DNA of 6,660 nucleotides from positions 1 through 6,660 of the forward strand of contig JBILVD010000063.1 of NCBI GenBank assembly GCA_044370655.1, given 5' to 3'. The stretch comes from CAZFPN01 sp044370655 (GTDB lineage Bacteria > Pseudomonadota > Alphaproteobacteria > Rickettsiales > Deianiraeaceae). Below the pieces are notes generated by a model. That model was not told where the DNA came from. It was given only the letters and a program-made list of their open reading frames with translations, and searched no databases. The position numbers and the translations under genes are program-made. Positions 1-6,114 of the stretch are shown in pieces (the stretch's first letter is position 1; every line of letters begins with the position of its first letter).

Positions 1-48
1 ACCCGCTTTTACAAGACTCTTAGACGAACATTTTTTACATTTTTCCAT
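1..48 (-). CDS. N-terminal 16 codons of a zinc-ribbon protein, possibly an IS1-type transposase (partial)
   Basis: Reading leftward from an ATG at 48-46, the frame is open to the window edge and gives MEKCKKCSSKSLVKAG. The CxxC pair followed by S-x-x-L-V-K-x-G is how the N-terminal zinc ribbon of IS1-type and related transposases usually begins; the second CxxC would lie outside the window. Similar ribbons occur in other proteins, so the transposase call is inference from 16 residues. A TTGACA box lies upstream on the same strand (100-95). The minus-strand sequence starting at 104 reads GGTATTGACAAATAAAAAC, which could be an element end with its -35 box inside, but the other end is not visible. 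Confidence 0.4.
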   Translation of the reverse strand, partial: MEKCKKCSSKSLVKAG

Positions 49-71
49 AAATAAGATAAATATTTAATCTT

Positions 72-100
72 GAAATAAACTATATGTTTTTATTTGTCAA
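72..100 (-). promoter_or_regulatory. Putative sigma70-type promoter for the leftward zinc-ribbon gene
   Basis: On the minus strand a perfect -35 box TTGACA (100-95) is followed after 17 nt by TATTTC (77-72), a weak -10 match. The leader to the ATG at 48 would be short. It faces away from the thrS promoter, so the two form a divergent pair. Confidence 0.35.
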
Positions 101-107
101 TACCAGA

Positions 108-131
108 TTTTTGCTTGAATTTTTGCTTGAC
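108..131 (+). repeat. 12-bp tandem duplication upstream of thrS
   Basis: TTTTTGCTTGAA (108-119) is followed directly by TTTTTGCTTGAC (120-131); the copies differ only in the last base. The second copy supplies most of the TTGACA -35 box proposed for thrS, while the first gives TTGAAT at the same offset. The arrangement is typical of replication slippage. Confidence 0.75.
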
Positions 132-157
132 AGATTAATTTTGAGGCTTTATTTAAT
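127..157 (+). promoter_or_regulatory. Putative thrS promoter
   Basis: A perfect TTGACA (127-132) is followed after 19 nt by TTTAAT (152-157), which matches five of six -10 positions. An alternative -10, TATTTA at 150-155, has the ideal 17-nt spacing but a poorer match. Transcription would start near 164, leaving a leader of under 20 nt before the ATG at 181. No T-box leader (specifier hairpin, antiterminator) fits in so short a space. Confidence 0.5.
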
Positions 158-180
158 ATCAACTTATTTTGTTTGTGTTT

Positions 181-2026
181 ATGATAGATTTGAAGTTTCC
201 TGATGGTAACGTTAAGCAGTTTGAGAAGGGAGTTTCTGGACTTGAAGTTGCAAAAAGTATTGCTATGAGCCTTGAAAAAGCAGGTGCTTTTATTAAATTA
301 AACGGAAAGTTGAGAGATATTTATTTGCCGATTGAGGAAGGAGGAGATTTTGAAATAATAACCGAAAAATCTCCTGACTTTTTAGACCTTTTAAGACATG
401 ACACTGCACATATCTTAGCAGATGCTATAAAGGAGCTTTACCCCAAGGCTCAAATAGTAATTGGCCCTACTATTGAAAACGGATTTTATTATGATGTAGC
501 TAGAGATACTCCCTTCACCTCTAAGGAACGTTTGGAATAGAAACGAGGCGATTTCTTACTTTCAGTCTATCGGAGAGTATTACAAAGCAGAGATTATAGC
601 CGACATTCCCGCAAATGAGGAAGTTAGTGTTTACCGTCAAGGAGGCTTCCTTGACTTATGCCGAGGTCCGCACGCTCCTCATACAGGTTTTGTTAAGCAT
701 TTCAAGCTTCTCAAGGTTTCGGGCTCTTATTTTAAAGGGGATCCTACTAGAGGAAATTTGCAGAGAATATACGGCACTGCTTTTGCAACCAAAGAAGCAC
801 TTGAAGCGTATTTAAAAATGCTTGAAGAAGCAGAAAAAAGAGATCATAGAAAATTAGGCATAGAGCTTGACTTATTCCATATTTCAGAAACAGCAATAGG
901 TTCTATTTTTTGGCACCATAAGGGCTGGCACATCTTCCTTAAATTGCAGGATTACATGAGGGAAAAATTTGCAAAATATGGCTACAAAGAAGTAAAAACT
1001 CCTATTATTTTAAATAAAGAATTGTGGGAGAAGTCTGGACATTGGGAAAAATTCCATGAAAATATGTTTATATCCGAGAGCGAAAAGCACACTTTTGCAA
1101 TAAAACCGATGAATTGCCCTGCTCATATTGAGATATTCAAACAAGGTTTGAAGTCTTATAAAGAGCTTCCTATTAGAATGGCCGAGTTTGGGTCTTGCCA
1201 TCGTAATGAAAGTTCAGGCTCTCTTCACGGAACAATGCGTGTGAGAGGTTTTACTCAAGATGATGCACACATCTTCTGTACGGAAGCTCAAATAACAGAG
1301 GAGACAGTAAATTTTTGTAATTTCTTAATGGAGGTCTACGCTGATTTTGGATTTAAAGACATAAAAATTAAGTTTTCGGATAGACCAAACAAAAGAGCAG
1401 GGACAGACGAAACATGGGATAAAGCTGAAAACTCTCTTAAAGACGCAATAACTAAAGCAGGTTATTCTTATATTTTAAACAAAGGGGAAGGAGCATTCTA
1501 CGGCCCTAAACTTGAGTTTGTTTTGACAGATGCTTTAGGGAGAGATTGGCAGTGCGGAACTTTGCAGGTGGATTTTGTTTTACCTGAAAGGTTGGAAGCA
1601 AGTTTTATAACGGAAAATGGGGGAAAAGCTCGCCCTGTAATACTCCATCGTGCAATTTTTGGTAGTTTTGAAAGATTTATAGGTATTTTAATAGAAAACT
1701 ATGCAGGTAAATTCCCTCTTTGGCTGGCTCCCATTCAAGGAATTGTATTCGGAATTACTAATAATCAAGATGGATACGTCGTGGAAGTTGCCTCTTACTT
1801 AAAATCTCTCGGGTTTTTGTTTCAGACGGACCTAGAAAGTGAAAAAGTCAATTACAAAATTCGTAAGTATTCCCTACAAAAAGTACCTTTCATCGTGATT
1901 GTAGGTGAGGAGGAAAAAGCAAATAGAACAGTTTCACTTAGAAAGCTTGGCTCAAATGAAAATGAGACAATTAAGCTTGAAGAATTTGCATTTTTAGTGA
2001 AAACTTTAATTGAAAAAAAATGCTAA
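181..2026 (+). pseudogene. thrS: Threonyl-tRNA synthetase, interrupted by an internal deletion with frame change
   Basis: ThrRS charges tRNA-Thr in the cytoplasm. The first frame (181-540, ATG start; an upstream TTG at 169 is less likely) encodes the TGS domain (residues 1-60) and the start of the editing domain with H73-x3-H77. It ends in TAG at 540. Homology resumes in the next frame near 524 (R-N-V-W-N-R), with the editing C-R-G-P-H motif, and stays open to 2026. About 21 conserved residues between P-F-T-S and R-N-V-W are missing, implying loss of about 62 nt. Downstream, class II motifs 2 and 3, the three zinc ligands (Cys in P-M-N-C-P, His in D-D-A-H, His in L-H-R-A) and the anticodon-binding domain look intact. 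The first in-frame ATG after the lesion is 818. The best remembered match is to Rickettsiales ThrRS. An expressed split enzyme cannot be excluded. Confidence 0.88.
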
Positions 2027-2039
2027 TTTTATACAATTT

Positions 2040-2467
2040 ATGAAATTCAAACTTAGATTTACCTTCTCGCTTTTTATGTCTATCGTTATGGGTTTTTTTA
2101 TGTCCCTAATAATGGTTAGCGTTCTAAATGGTTTTACACCAGGCTTCTTTAAGCTTTGGCTAAAGTCTGGAATTAATGGTTTTTTGTTCGCCTTTCCTGC
2201 CGCCTTTGCAGTATCCCCAATTGCAAATAAAATCACAGACACACTTCTTGCAAAATTTAAAAACCCAACTCCCTTAAAACGCCGTATAATTTTTGCACTA
2301 GTGATGCCCGCATTTATGGATTTTGTCATCTAATTGGCTTTTCTGAAAATTATCTATCATATTTTGCAAAATCATATGTCAATGGCTTTCTTGTTTCATC
2401 AATTCTTGCTTTTTTCATCGCTCCCTTAATGATGAAGCTTGCAAAAAAGATATGTAAAGAAAATTGA
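2040..2467 (+). pseudogene. DUF2798-type membrane protein with two repeated domains, frameshifted
   Basis: The gene starts at an ATG 13 nt after the thrS stop; a TTG at 2010 is a less likely start. The first copy of the domain (residues about 5-65) has two hydrophobic helices and the family pattern F-M-S...M-S-L-I-M, then G-F-T-P-G-F...W-L-K, then A-F-P...S-P-I-A. A second copy begins at R-R-I-I-F-A-L-V-M-P but stops at TAA 2331-2333. It continues in another frame from about 2324 (H-L-I-G-F-S-E-N-Y-L ... F-F-I-A-P-L-M-M-K-L-A) to TGA at 2467. Compared with copy one, copy two lacks about seven residues in its first helix, implying a deletion of 19 or 22 nt. The intact protein would have had about 150 residues and four membrane helices. 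The function of the family is unknown. It may be co-transcribed with thrS. Confidence 0.7.
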
Positions 2468-2499
2468 GCTTTAACTGGATTTTTTAACGAATTAGCAGG

Positions 2500-2530
2500 G
2501 ACTTGAAATCTTTTTCAAGTTCAATTTTTT
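2500..2530 (+). terminator. Rho-independent terminator after the thrS/DUF2798 unit
   Basis: ACTTGAA (2501-2507) pairs with TTCAAGT (2514-2520) around a six-base loop, with a possible extra G-T pair outside. A run of six T follows at 2525-2530. The T-run lies on the plus-strand side only, so it would end rightward transcription. The stem is AT-rich and of modest strength. Beyond it (2531-2607) I see nothing recognisable, including no clear terminator for polA. Confidence 0.6.
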
Positions 2531-2607
2531 ATATAACTATTGCTTTTATGTTTAATAAAACTCGTTTGCTTTTTTAAAATTAAATAGGCAATATAATGTT
2601 AATTTAA

Positions 2608-4008
2608 CTAATTTGATGCAAAAAGCTTTTGATTAACTTCAATAGGAATTGAGAGCTTTATTGCGTTTTCCATCATATGCTTGATTTTAGGGGCGAGAGT
2701 TTCTACCAAGTCTTCTTTTATTTCAAACACTAACTCATCGTGAATTTGCAAAATAAGCTTGCAATCGTCATTTAATATTTCCTGCAAATCTATCATTGCT
2801 TTTTTAATTAAATCTGCCGAACTCCCTTGAATTCTGGCGTTTATCCCCGCCCTTACAGCGTGTGAGCGGACGCTATAGTTTGAGGAATTTAGCCCCTCAA
2901 GATAGCACTTTTTACCTAGCATTGTTCTCACAAAGCCATCTCGTTTTGCAATTTCTTCCGTCTCTTTCATATACCTCTCAATGCCATCATATTTTGCAAA
3001 GTATGCCTTCATATATTCGTTTGCCTTGCCTGTTTCCACACCTAAAGTTTTGCCTAGAGCAAATGCGGAAAGCCCGTATATTATACCAAAATTAATTGTT
3101 TTAGCATATGACCTAGCCTCTTTTGAGACACTTTCAAGAGGAATTTCAAACATCGTACTCGCAGTTTTTTTGTGAACATCCTCTCCTTTTAAGAATGCCT
3201 CTTTTAGCGGTTCAATATTTGCAATATGAGCTAATATTCTAAGTTCAATTTGAGAGTAGTCAAAAGAAATCAGCTTCATTCCATCCGCCCCCATAAAGCA
3301 GTTTTTGATTTTTGCTCCAATTTCAGATTTTGCAGGTAGGTTTTGCATGTTAGGATTTTTAGAGTTTAACCTGCCAGTCAAAGTGCTTGTGCTTGAAAAT
3401 GTGGTTCTTACTCTGCCATCTTTACTTTCTCTTGTTTTTTGCAACAAAACCTCAATATACGTGCTTAATAATTTGGAGAGATGCCTACTCTCTATAAGTT
3501 TTTTAGCGATTTCACTGCCTTCGCTTGCAAGCTCTTCCAAAACATCACCACTTGTAGAAAACCCCCCACTTGCCGTCTTTTTGCCACCTTTTAACCCTAG
3601 CTTTTCAAATAAAACTTCGTTCACCTGCTTTGGAGAATTTATATTAAAATCCCGCCCCGCAAGGCTTATAATTTGTGCTTTAATGATTGAAAGTTGTGAT
3701 ACTATTTCTTGCTCTAGTGCTTGCAATTTTGGAATAGAAGCTAAAACTCCCGCCTTTTCCATTTTTGAAAGAACAAAAGGCATTTGCTTTTCCACTTGAT
3801 TATAGCAAAATGATAGCTTTTCTTGTGCTATCTCCCTCAATCCTTCATTTGCAAAACTCACTTCTTTATTTAAAAGGTAGGACATAACTTCCAAGTCTTC
3901 AAAAGCAAAGTCTGGTTTTATACCCATTTTGTAAAAAAAATCTTTACTACTTTTAAATACAATTCGCTTTTCTGTATGATGTAAAAAATGGCTTAGAACG
4001 GGCTTCAT
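2608..4008 (-). CDS. polA: N-truncated DNA polymerase I: polymerase domain with vestigial 3'-5' exonuclease remnant
   Basis: Family A DNA polymerase, normally used for gap filling and Okazaki fragment maturation. At 466 residues it is about half the usual 870-930. The whole 5' nuclease domain is absent. Residues 1-85 keep only scraps of the proofreading domain (K-P-V-L ... D-L-E-V-M-S-Y-L-L); the Exo II asparagine and the Y-A-A-E-D-A-D Exo III block are missing. The polymerase core is intact: T-G-R-L with R213, motif A D250-Y-S-Q-I-E255, O-helix R299/K303/F307/Y311 (E. coli R754, K758, F762, Y766), R386/N390/Q394, and motif C H423-D-E. The offset to E. coli numbering is a constant 455 from motif A to Q394. 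Its ATG overlaps the nadC stop by 4 bp (ATGA), giving a clean start that looks translationally coupled. I infer a polymerase without either nuclease. The missing 5' nuclease could be encoded elsewhere. Confidence 0.9.
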   Translation of the reverse strand: MKPVLSHFLHHTEKRIVFKSSKDFFYKMGIKPDFAFEDLEVMSYLLNKEVSFANEGLREIAQEKLSFCYNQVEKQMPFVLSKMEKAGVLASIPKLQALEQEIVSQLSIIKAQIISLAGRDFNINSPKQVNEVLFEKLGLKGGKKTASGGFSTSGDVLEELASEGSEIAKKLIESRHLSKLLSTYIEVLLQKTRESKDGRVRTTFSSTSTLTGRLNSKNPNMQNLPAKSEIGAKIKNCFMGADGMKLISFDYSQIELRILAHIANIEPLKEAFLKGEDVHKKTASTMFEIPLESVSKEARSYAKTINFGIIYGLSAFALGKTLGVETGKANEYMKAYFAKYDGIERYMKETEEIAKRDGFVRTMLGKKCYLEGLNSSNYSVRSHAVRAGINARIQGSSADLIKKAMIDLQEILNDDCKLILQIHDELVFEIKEDLVETLAPKIKHMMENAIKLSIPIEVNQKLFASN

Positions 4009-4838
4009 ATCAAGATTTTTGCGGAGATGTCAACGGCGTTTATGGAGTGCGTGAGAGAGCCAGAAGAGATAAAGTCTACATCTAAGCCTTTGAAAGTTGC
4101 TATATTTTCAAGAGAAACTCCCCCCGATACTTCAATTTTTATATTTGTAGTGCGAATTATTTTTGAAGCCTCACGCATTTCCTCTATAGTCATGTTGTCT
4201 AGCATTATAATGTGAATAGGGTGTTTAACCGCCTCTTTCACATCTTCTAAGCTTTCGCATTCTACCTCAATTTGTGTATTTAACTTTGCATTTAAAATGC
4301 TTGTAATTGCTTGCTTTATCCCTCCTGAAGCTTTTATATGGTTGTCTTTTATCATTACTAAGTCATGAAGGCCAAATCTGTGATTTTTCCCTCCCCCACA
4401 CCTCACTGCATATTTTTGCAAACTTCTAAGAGCGGGAATAGTTTTTCTTGTATCTAATATTTCTATTTTTGAACCTTCGAGTGCTCTTTTCATTGAATAT
4501 GTTTTTGTAGAGACGGCAGAAAGTTGTTGCATTAAATTCAAAGCAGTTCTTTCCGCAAGTAGGAAGTCTCTTGCATTTGCCTTACCTTTTAAAATTAAGT
4601 CTTTTTCCAAAACTTCTTTGCCATCTTGTTTTATGTTTTGTATTTCAAAATTTTTGCTATCAATTGCATTTAAAATTTGCTCCAAAAAATTTGCTCCACA
4701 AAGTATGAATGGATTTTTATTTTTGGATATAAAGTAGAATTCACAAGTTTTGTTTGCCAGTTTTGGTATAGCATTTGTTGTTATGTCTATTCCATCTTCC
4801 GCTAGGTATTCCAAGATTTTTTCTCTAGAAAGTTTCAT
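4005..4838 (-). CDS. nadC: Nicotinate-nucleotide pyrophosphorylase (quinolinate phosphoribosyltransferase)
   Basis: Converts quinolinate and PRPP to nicotinate mononucleotide, CO2 and pyrophosphate, the step joining the de novo aspartate route to common NAD synthesis. At 277 residues it is full length. Visible family motifs are E-D-G-I-D-I-T-T near the N-terminus (14-21), E-R-T-A-L-N (96-101), D-T-R-K-T (129-133), R-C-G-G-G-K-N-H-R (146-154), K-D-N-H (164-167), E-V-E (191-193), L-D-N (213-215), S-G-G (238-240) and the phosphate-binding S-S-G-S-L-T-H (258-264). All substrate-binding regions I can recall are present, with no frameshift. It overlaps sdhB upstream and polA downstream by 4 bp each (ATGA), so all three are probably read from one transcript. 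nadA and nadB are not in the window. Confidence 0.95.
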   Translation of the reverse strand: MKLSREKILEYLAEDGIDITTNAIPKLANKTCEFYFISKNKNPFILCGANFLEQILNAIDSKNFEIQNIKQDGKEVLEKDLILKGKANARDFLLAERTALNLMQQLSAVSTKTYSMKRALEGSKIEILDTRKTIPALRSLQKYAVRCGGGKNHRFGLHDLVMIKDNHIKASGGIKQAITSILNAKLNTQIEVECESLEDVKEAVKHPIHIIMLDNMTIEEMREASKIIRTTNIKIEVSGGVSLENIATFKGLDVDFISSGSLTHSINAVDISAKILI

Positions 4839-5611
4839 TTTGTGGAAGCAATTTCATCTTTTATTTGAGCAATAGCTTTTGCAGGGTTTAAGCCTTTAGG
4901 GCAAGCAGTTGCACAGTTCATAATTGTGTGGCAACGATAAAGTTTGAAGTTATCGTCAAGCTCTTCAAGCCTTTCTGCTTTTGCCTCGTCTCTACTATCT
5001 ACTATCCAGCGATAAGCTTGCAGTAAGATAGCAGGCCCTAGGTATTTGTCTCCATTCCACCAATAACTTGGGCAAGAAGTTGAGCAACAAGCACATAAAA
5101 TGCATTCCGTTAGCCCATCTAATTTTGCTCTATCTTCTTCCGATTGATACCTTTCTTTTTCAGGCTCTTTATCTGATTTAGTTTGAAGCCAAGGTTTAAT
5201 GGACTCGTATTGTTTGTAGAATGTTCCTAAGTCTGGGATTAAGTCTTTTACTACCTCCATATGAGGAAGTGGATATATTTTTATCTTTCCTTTAACGTCA
5301 CATATTGGTTTAACGCATGCCAAAGTGTTTTTTCCATCAATATTCATAGAGCAGGAGCCACAAATTCCTTCTCTACAACTTCTGCGGAAAGAGATGGTAG
5401 GATCTATATCATTTTTGATTTTTATTAGTGCATCAAGCACCATAGGGCCGCACTCATCAAGGTTGACCTCGTAACTATCTATTCTAGGGTTTTCGTCCGT
5501 TTCTGGGTTATAGCGGTAGATTTCAAAGGTTTTCTTATTTACTCCTTCGCTTTTAAACACCTTTCCATTAGGGTTTATTTTAGAATTTTTAGGCAAGGTA
5601 AATTCAGCCAT
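4835..5611 (-). CDS. sdhB: Succinate dehydrogenase iron-sulfur subunit
   Basis: SdhB carries electrons from the flavoprotein SdhA to quinone in complex II, on the inner face of the cytoplasmic membrane. The ATG at 5611 gives M-A-E-F-T-L-P-K-N-S-K, the usual alphaproteobacterial start, and 258 residues; a TTG nine bases upstream is less likely. The N-terminal ferredoxin domain binds [2Fe-2S] through C79, C84, C87 (C-R-E-G-I-C-G-S-C) and C99. The C-terminal domain has the [4Fe-4S] motif C170-x2-C173-x2-C176-x3-C180-P and the [3Fe-4S] motif C227-x5-C233-x3-C237-P. The P-S-Y-W-W after C180 includes the tryptophan usually near the quinone. sdhC, sdhD and sdhA are not adjacent. A detached sdhB also occurs in Rickettsia as I recall. 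It is the first gene of the operon, overlapping nadC by ATGA. Confidence 0.96.
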   Translation of the reverse strand: MAEFTLPKNSKINPNGKVFKSEGVNKKTFEIYRYNPETDENPRIDSYEVNLDECGPMVLDALIKIKNDIDPTISFRRSCREGICGSCSMNIDGKNTLACVKPICDVKGKIKIYPLPHMEVVKDLIPDLGTFYKQYESIKPWLQTKSDKEPEKERYQSEEDRAKLDGLTECILCACCSTSCPSYWWNGDKYLGPAILLQAYRWIVDSRDEAKAERLEELDDNFKLYRCHTIMNCATACPKGLNPAKAIAQIKDEIASTK

Positions 5612-5639
5612 ATTAACCAATATTTATATTACTAACAAT

Positions 5640-5669
5640 AGTATAAACAAATAAATTTATAATTTGCAA
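5640..5669 (-). promoter_or_regulatory. Putative promoter of the sdhB-nadC-polA operon
   Basis: On the minus strand TTGCAA (5669-5664) is followed after 18 nt by TATACT (5645-5640), a five-of-six match to the -10 consensus. Transcription would start near 5633, about 22 nt before the sdhB ATG. No Shine-Dalgarno sequence is visible in that leader. No other good promoter was seen before nadC or polA. Confidence 0.5.
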
Positions 5670-5709
5670 GGGTTTTTTTAAATTATTTTTATAAGAAGTA
5701 TTTAACGAG

Positions 5710-5783
5710 TGTTCTGGACAGGATTCGAACCTGTGACCTGCAGATTAGGAATCTACCGCTCTATCCAGCTGAGCTACCAGAAC
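5710..5783 (-). tRNA. tRNA-Arg, anticodon CCT (reads AGG)
   Basis: Read on the minus strand, all four stems form: acceptor GTTCTGG/CCAGAAC, D stem GCTC/GAGC, anticodon stem GTAGA/TCTGC with one T-G pair, and T stem ACAGG/CCTGT around TTCGAAT. The anticodon loop TTCCTAA places CCT at positions 34-36. The gene is 74 nt including an A discriminator; CCA is not encoded (the next bases are CTC). It lies about 100 nt upstream of sdhB in the same direction, but sdhB appears to have its own promoter. Confidence 0.96.
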
Positions 5784-5964
5784 GCACACAATTGCTAAAA
5801 CATATCTTAAGTTTTGTCAAGTCTTTTCTAAAAACTCGGAGCTTATTTTTTGAGGATACTAGGTTGTATTTTTCAACCTTAATTTTTTGGTATATAGGAC
5901 TTTCTTGGCTTACTTCTGCGGTTTTAAAAAATTTGTATAAAGTCTTCATAATATGTGTCATCAT
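5761..5964 (-). CDS. Doubtful small hydrophilic ORF running into the tRNA-Arg gene
   Basis: A 67-codon frame starts at ATG 5964 (other ATGs at 5961 and 5949). It has no family I recognise. Its first 50 residues are lysine-rich and soluble-looking (K-T-L-Y-K-F-F-K-T-A-E-V-S-Q-E-S-P). The last codons overlap the tRNA by 23 nt, which argues against an intact gene; it could be a truncated remnant. A plausible promoter lies upstream on the same strand: TTGCTT (6036-6031), 16 nt, TATACT (6014-6009). The opposite strand is also open (from a TTG at 5792 to 6010) but reads as a hydrophobic shadow. This ORF and the regulatory sites listed separately are all I see in the gap 5784-6114. Confidence 0.2.
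   Translation of the reverse strand: MMTHIMKTLYKFFKTAEVSQESPIYQKIKVEKYNLVSSKNKLRVFRKDLTKLKICFSNCVRSGSSAG
5792..5820 (-). promoter_or_regulatory. Putative tRNA-Arg promoter
   Basis: A perfect TTGACA (5820-5815, minus strand) precedes TAGCAA (5797-5792) with a 17-nt spacer. The -10 is poor (three of six), but its position would start transcription within a few bases of the mature tRNA 5' end at 5783. Confidence 0.4.
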
Positions 5965-5975
5965 TTTTTTGGGTA

Positions 5976-6001
5976 TCCTTAAATTTTTAAGGAAAATTTT
6001 T
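5976..6001 (+). terminator. AT-rich hairpin with short T-run, weak terminator candidate
   Basis: TCCTTAAA (5976-5983) is complementary to TTTAAGGA (5986-5993); in practice a 6-bp stem with a 6-base loop. It is followed by AAA and five T (5997-6001). No convincing plus-strand gene lies upstream, so its role is unclear. On the minus strand it would sit in the leader of the doubtful ORF and has no T-run. Confidence 0.3.
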
Positions 6002-6063
6002 ATAGTTTAGTATATAAATGTGAGGTATGGAAGCAAAAAGTGAAGAATTTTGAAAGAAAACAC

Positions 6064-6092
6064 TTGACAAATAATTTTAAATGATTTATAAC
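6064..6092 (+). promoter_or_regulatory. Strong sigma70-type promoter for the 6115 gene
   Basis: A perfect TTGACA (6064-6069), a 17-nt spacer and TATAAC (6087-6092, five of six) make this the best promoter in the window. Transcription would begin near 6099, some 16 nt before the ATG at 6115. A second TATAAT at 6097-6102 is too far from the -35 box. Confidence 0.65.
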
Positions 6093-6114
6093 TTATTATA
6101 ATTATTAAGATTTT

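Noticed and set aside
615..815. ORF of 66 codons on the plus strand
   Set aside because: It lies in another frame over the conserved ThrRS editing-domain coding sequence (C-R-G-P-H region) and has no independent support.
2006..2329. Minus-strand ORF of 107 codons opposite the DUF2798-type gene
   Set aside because: The plus-strand reading has clear two-fold internal repetition and family motifs; the antisense frame shows no motif.
2598..2608. GTTAATTTAAC palindrome beside the polA stop as a terminator
   Set aside because: The stem is only five A/T-rich pairs with a one-base loop and lacks a downstream T-run on the minus strand.
2356..3000. Identical 15-mer ATCATATTTTGCAAA at 2356-2370 and 2986-3000
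   Set aside because: One copy lies in the DUF2798-type remnant and the other codes for conserved PolA residues on the opposite strand. The similarity ends at the 15-mer, so chance in AT-rich DNA is the simplest explanation.
3305..3799. Plus-strand ORF of 164 codons within polA
   Set aside because: It is antisense to an intact, highly conserved polymerase gene; its hydrophobic, Ser/Leu-rich product is what a shadow of such a gene gives.
5710..5783. tRNA-Arg as an integration site for the phage-like gene
   Set aside because: Integration normally uses the 3' end of the tRNA (here 5710), but the phage-like gene lies on the 5' side. No duplicate of the tRNA end and no integrase is visible.
6027..6053. 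Eight-codon ORF M-E-A-K-S-E-E-F after a GAGG
   Set aside because: It is too short to support, and the GAGG is too close to the ATG for normal ribosome binding.
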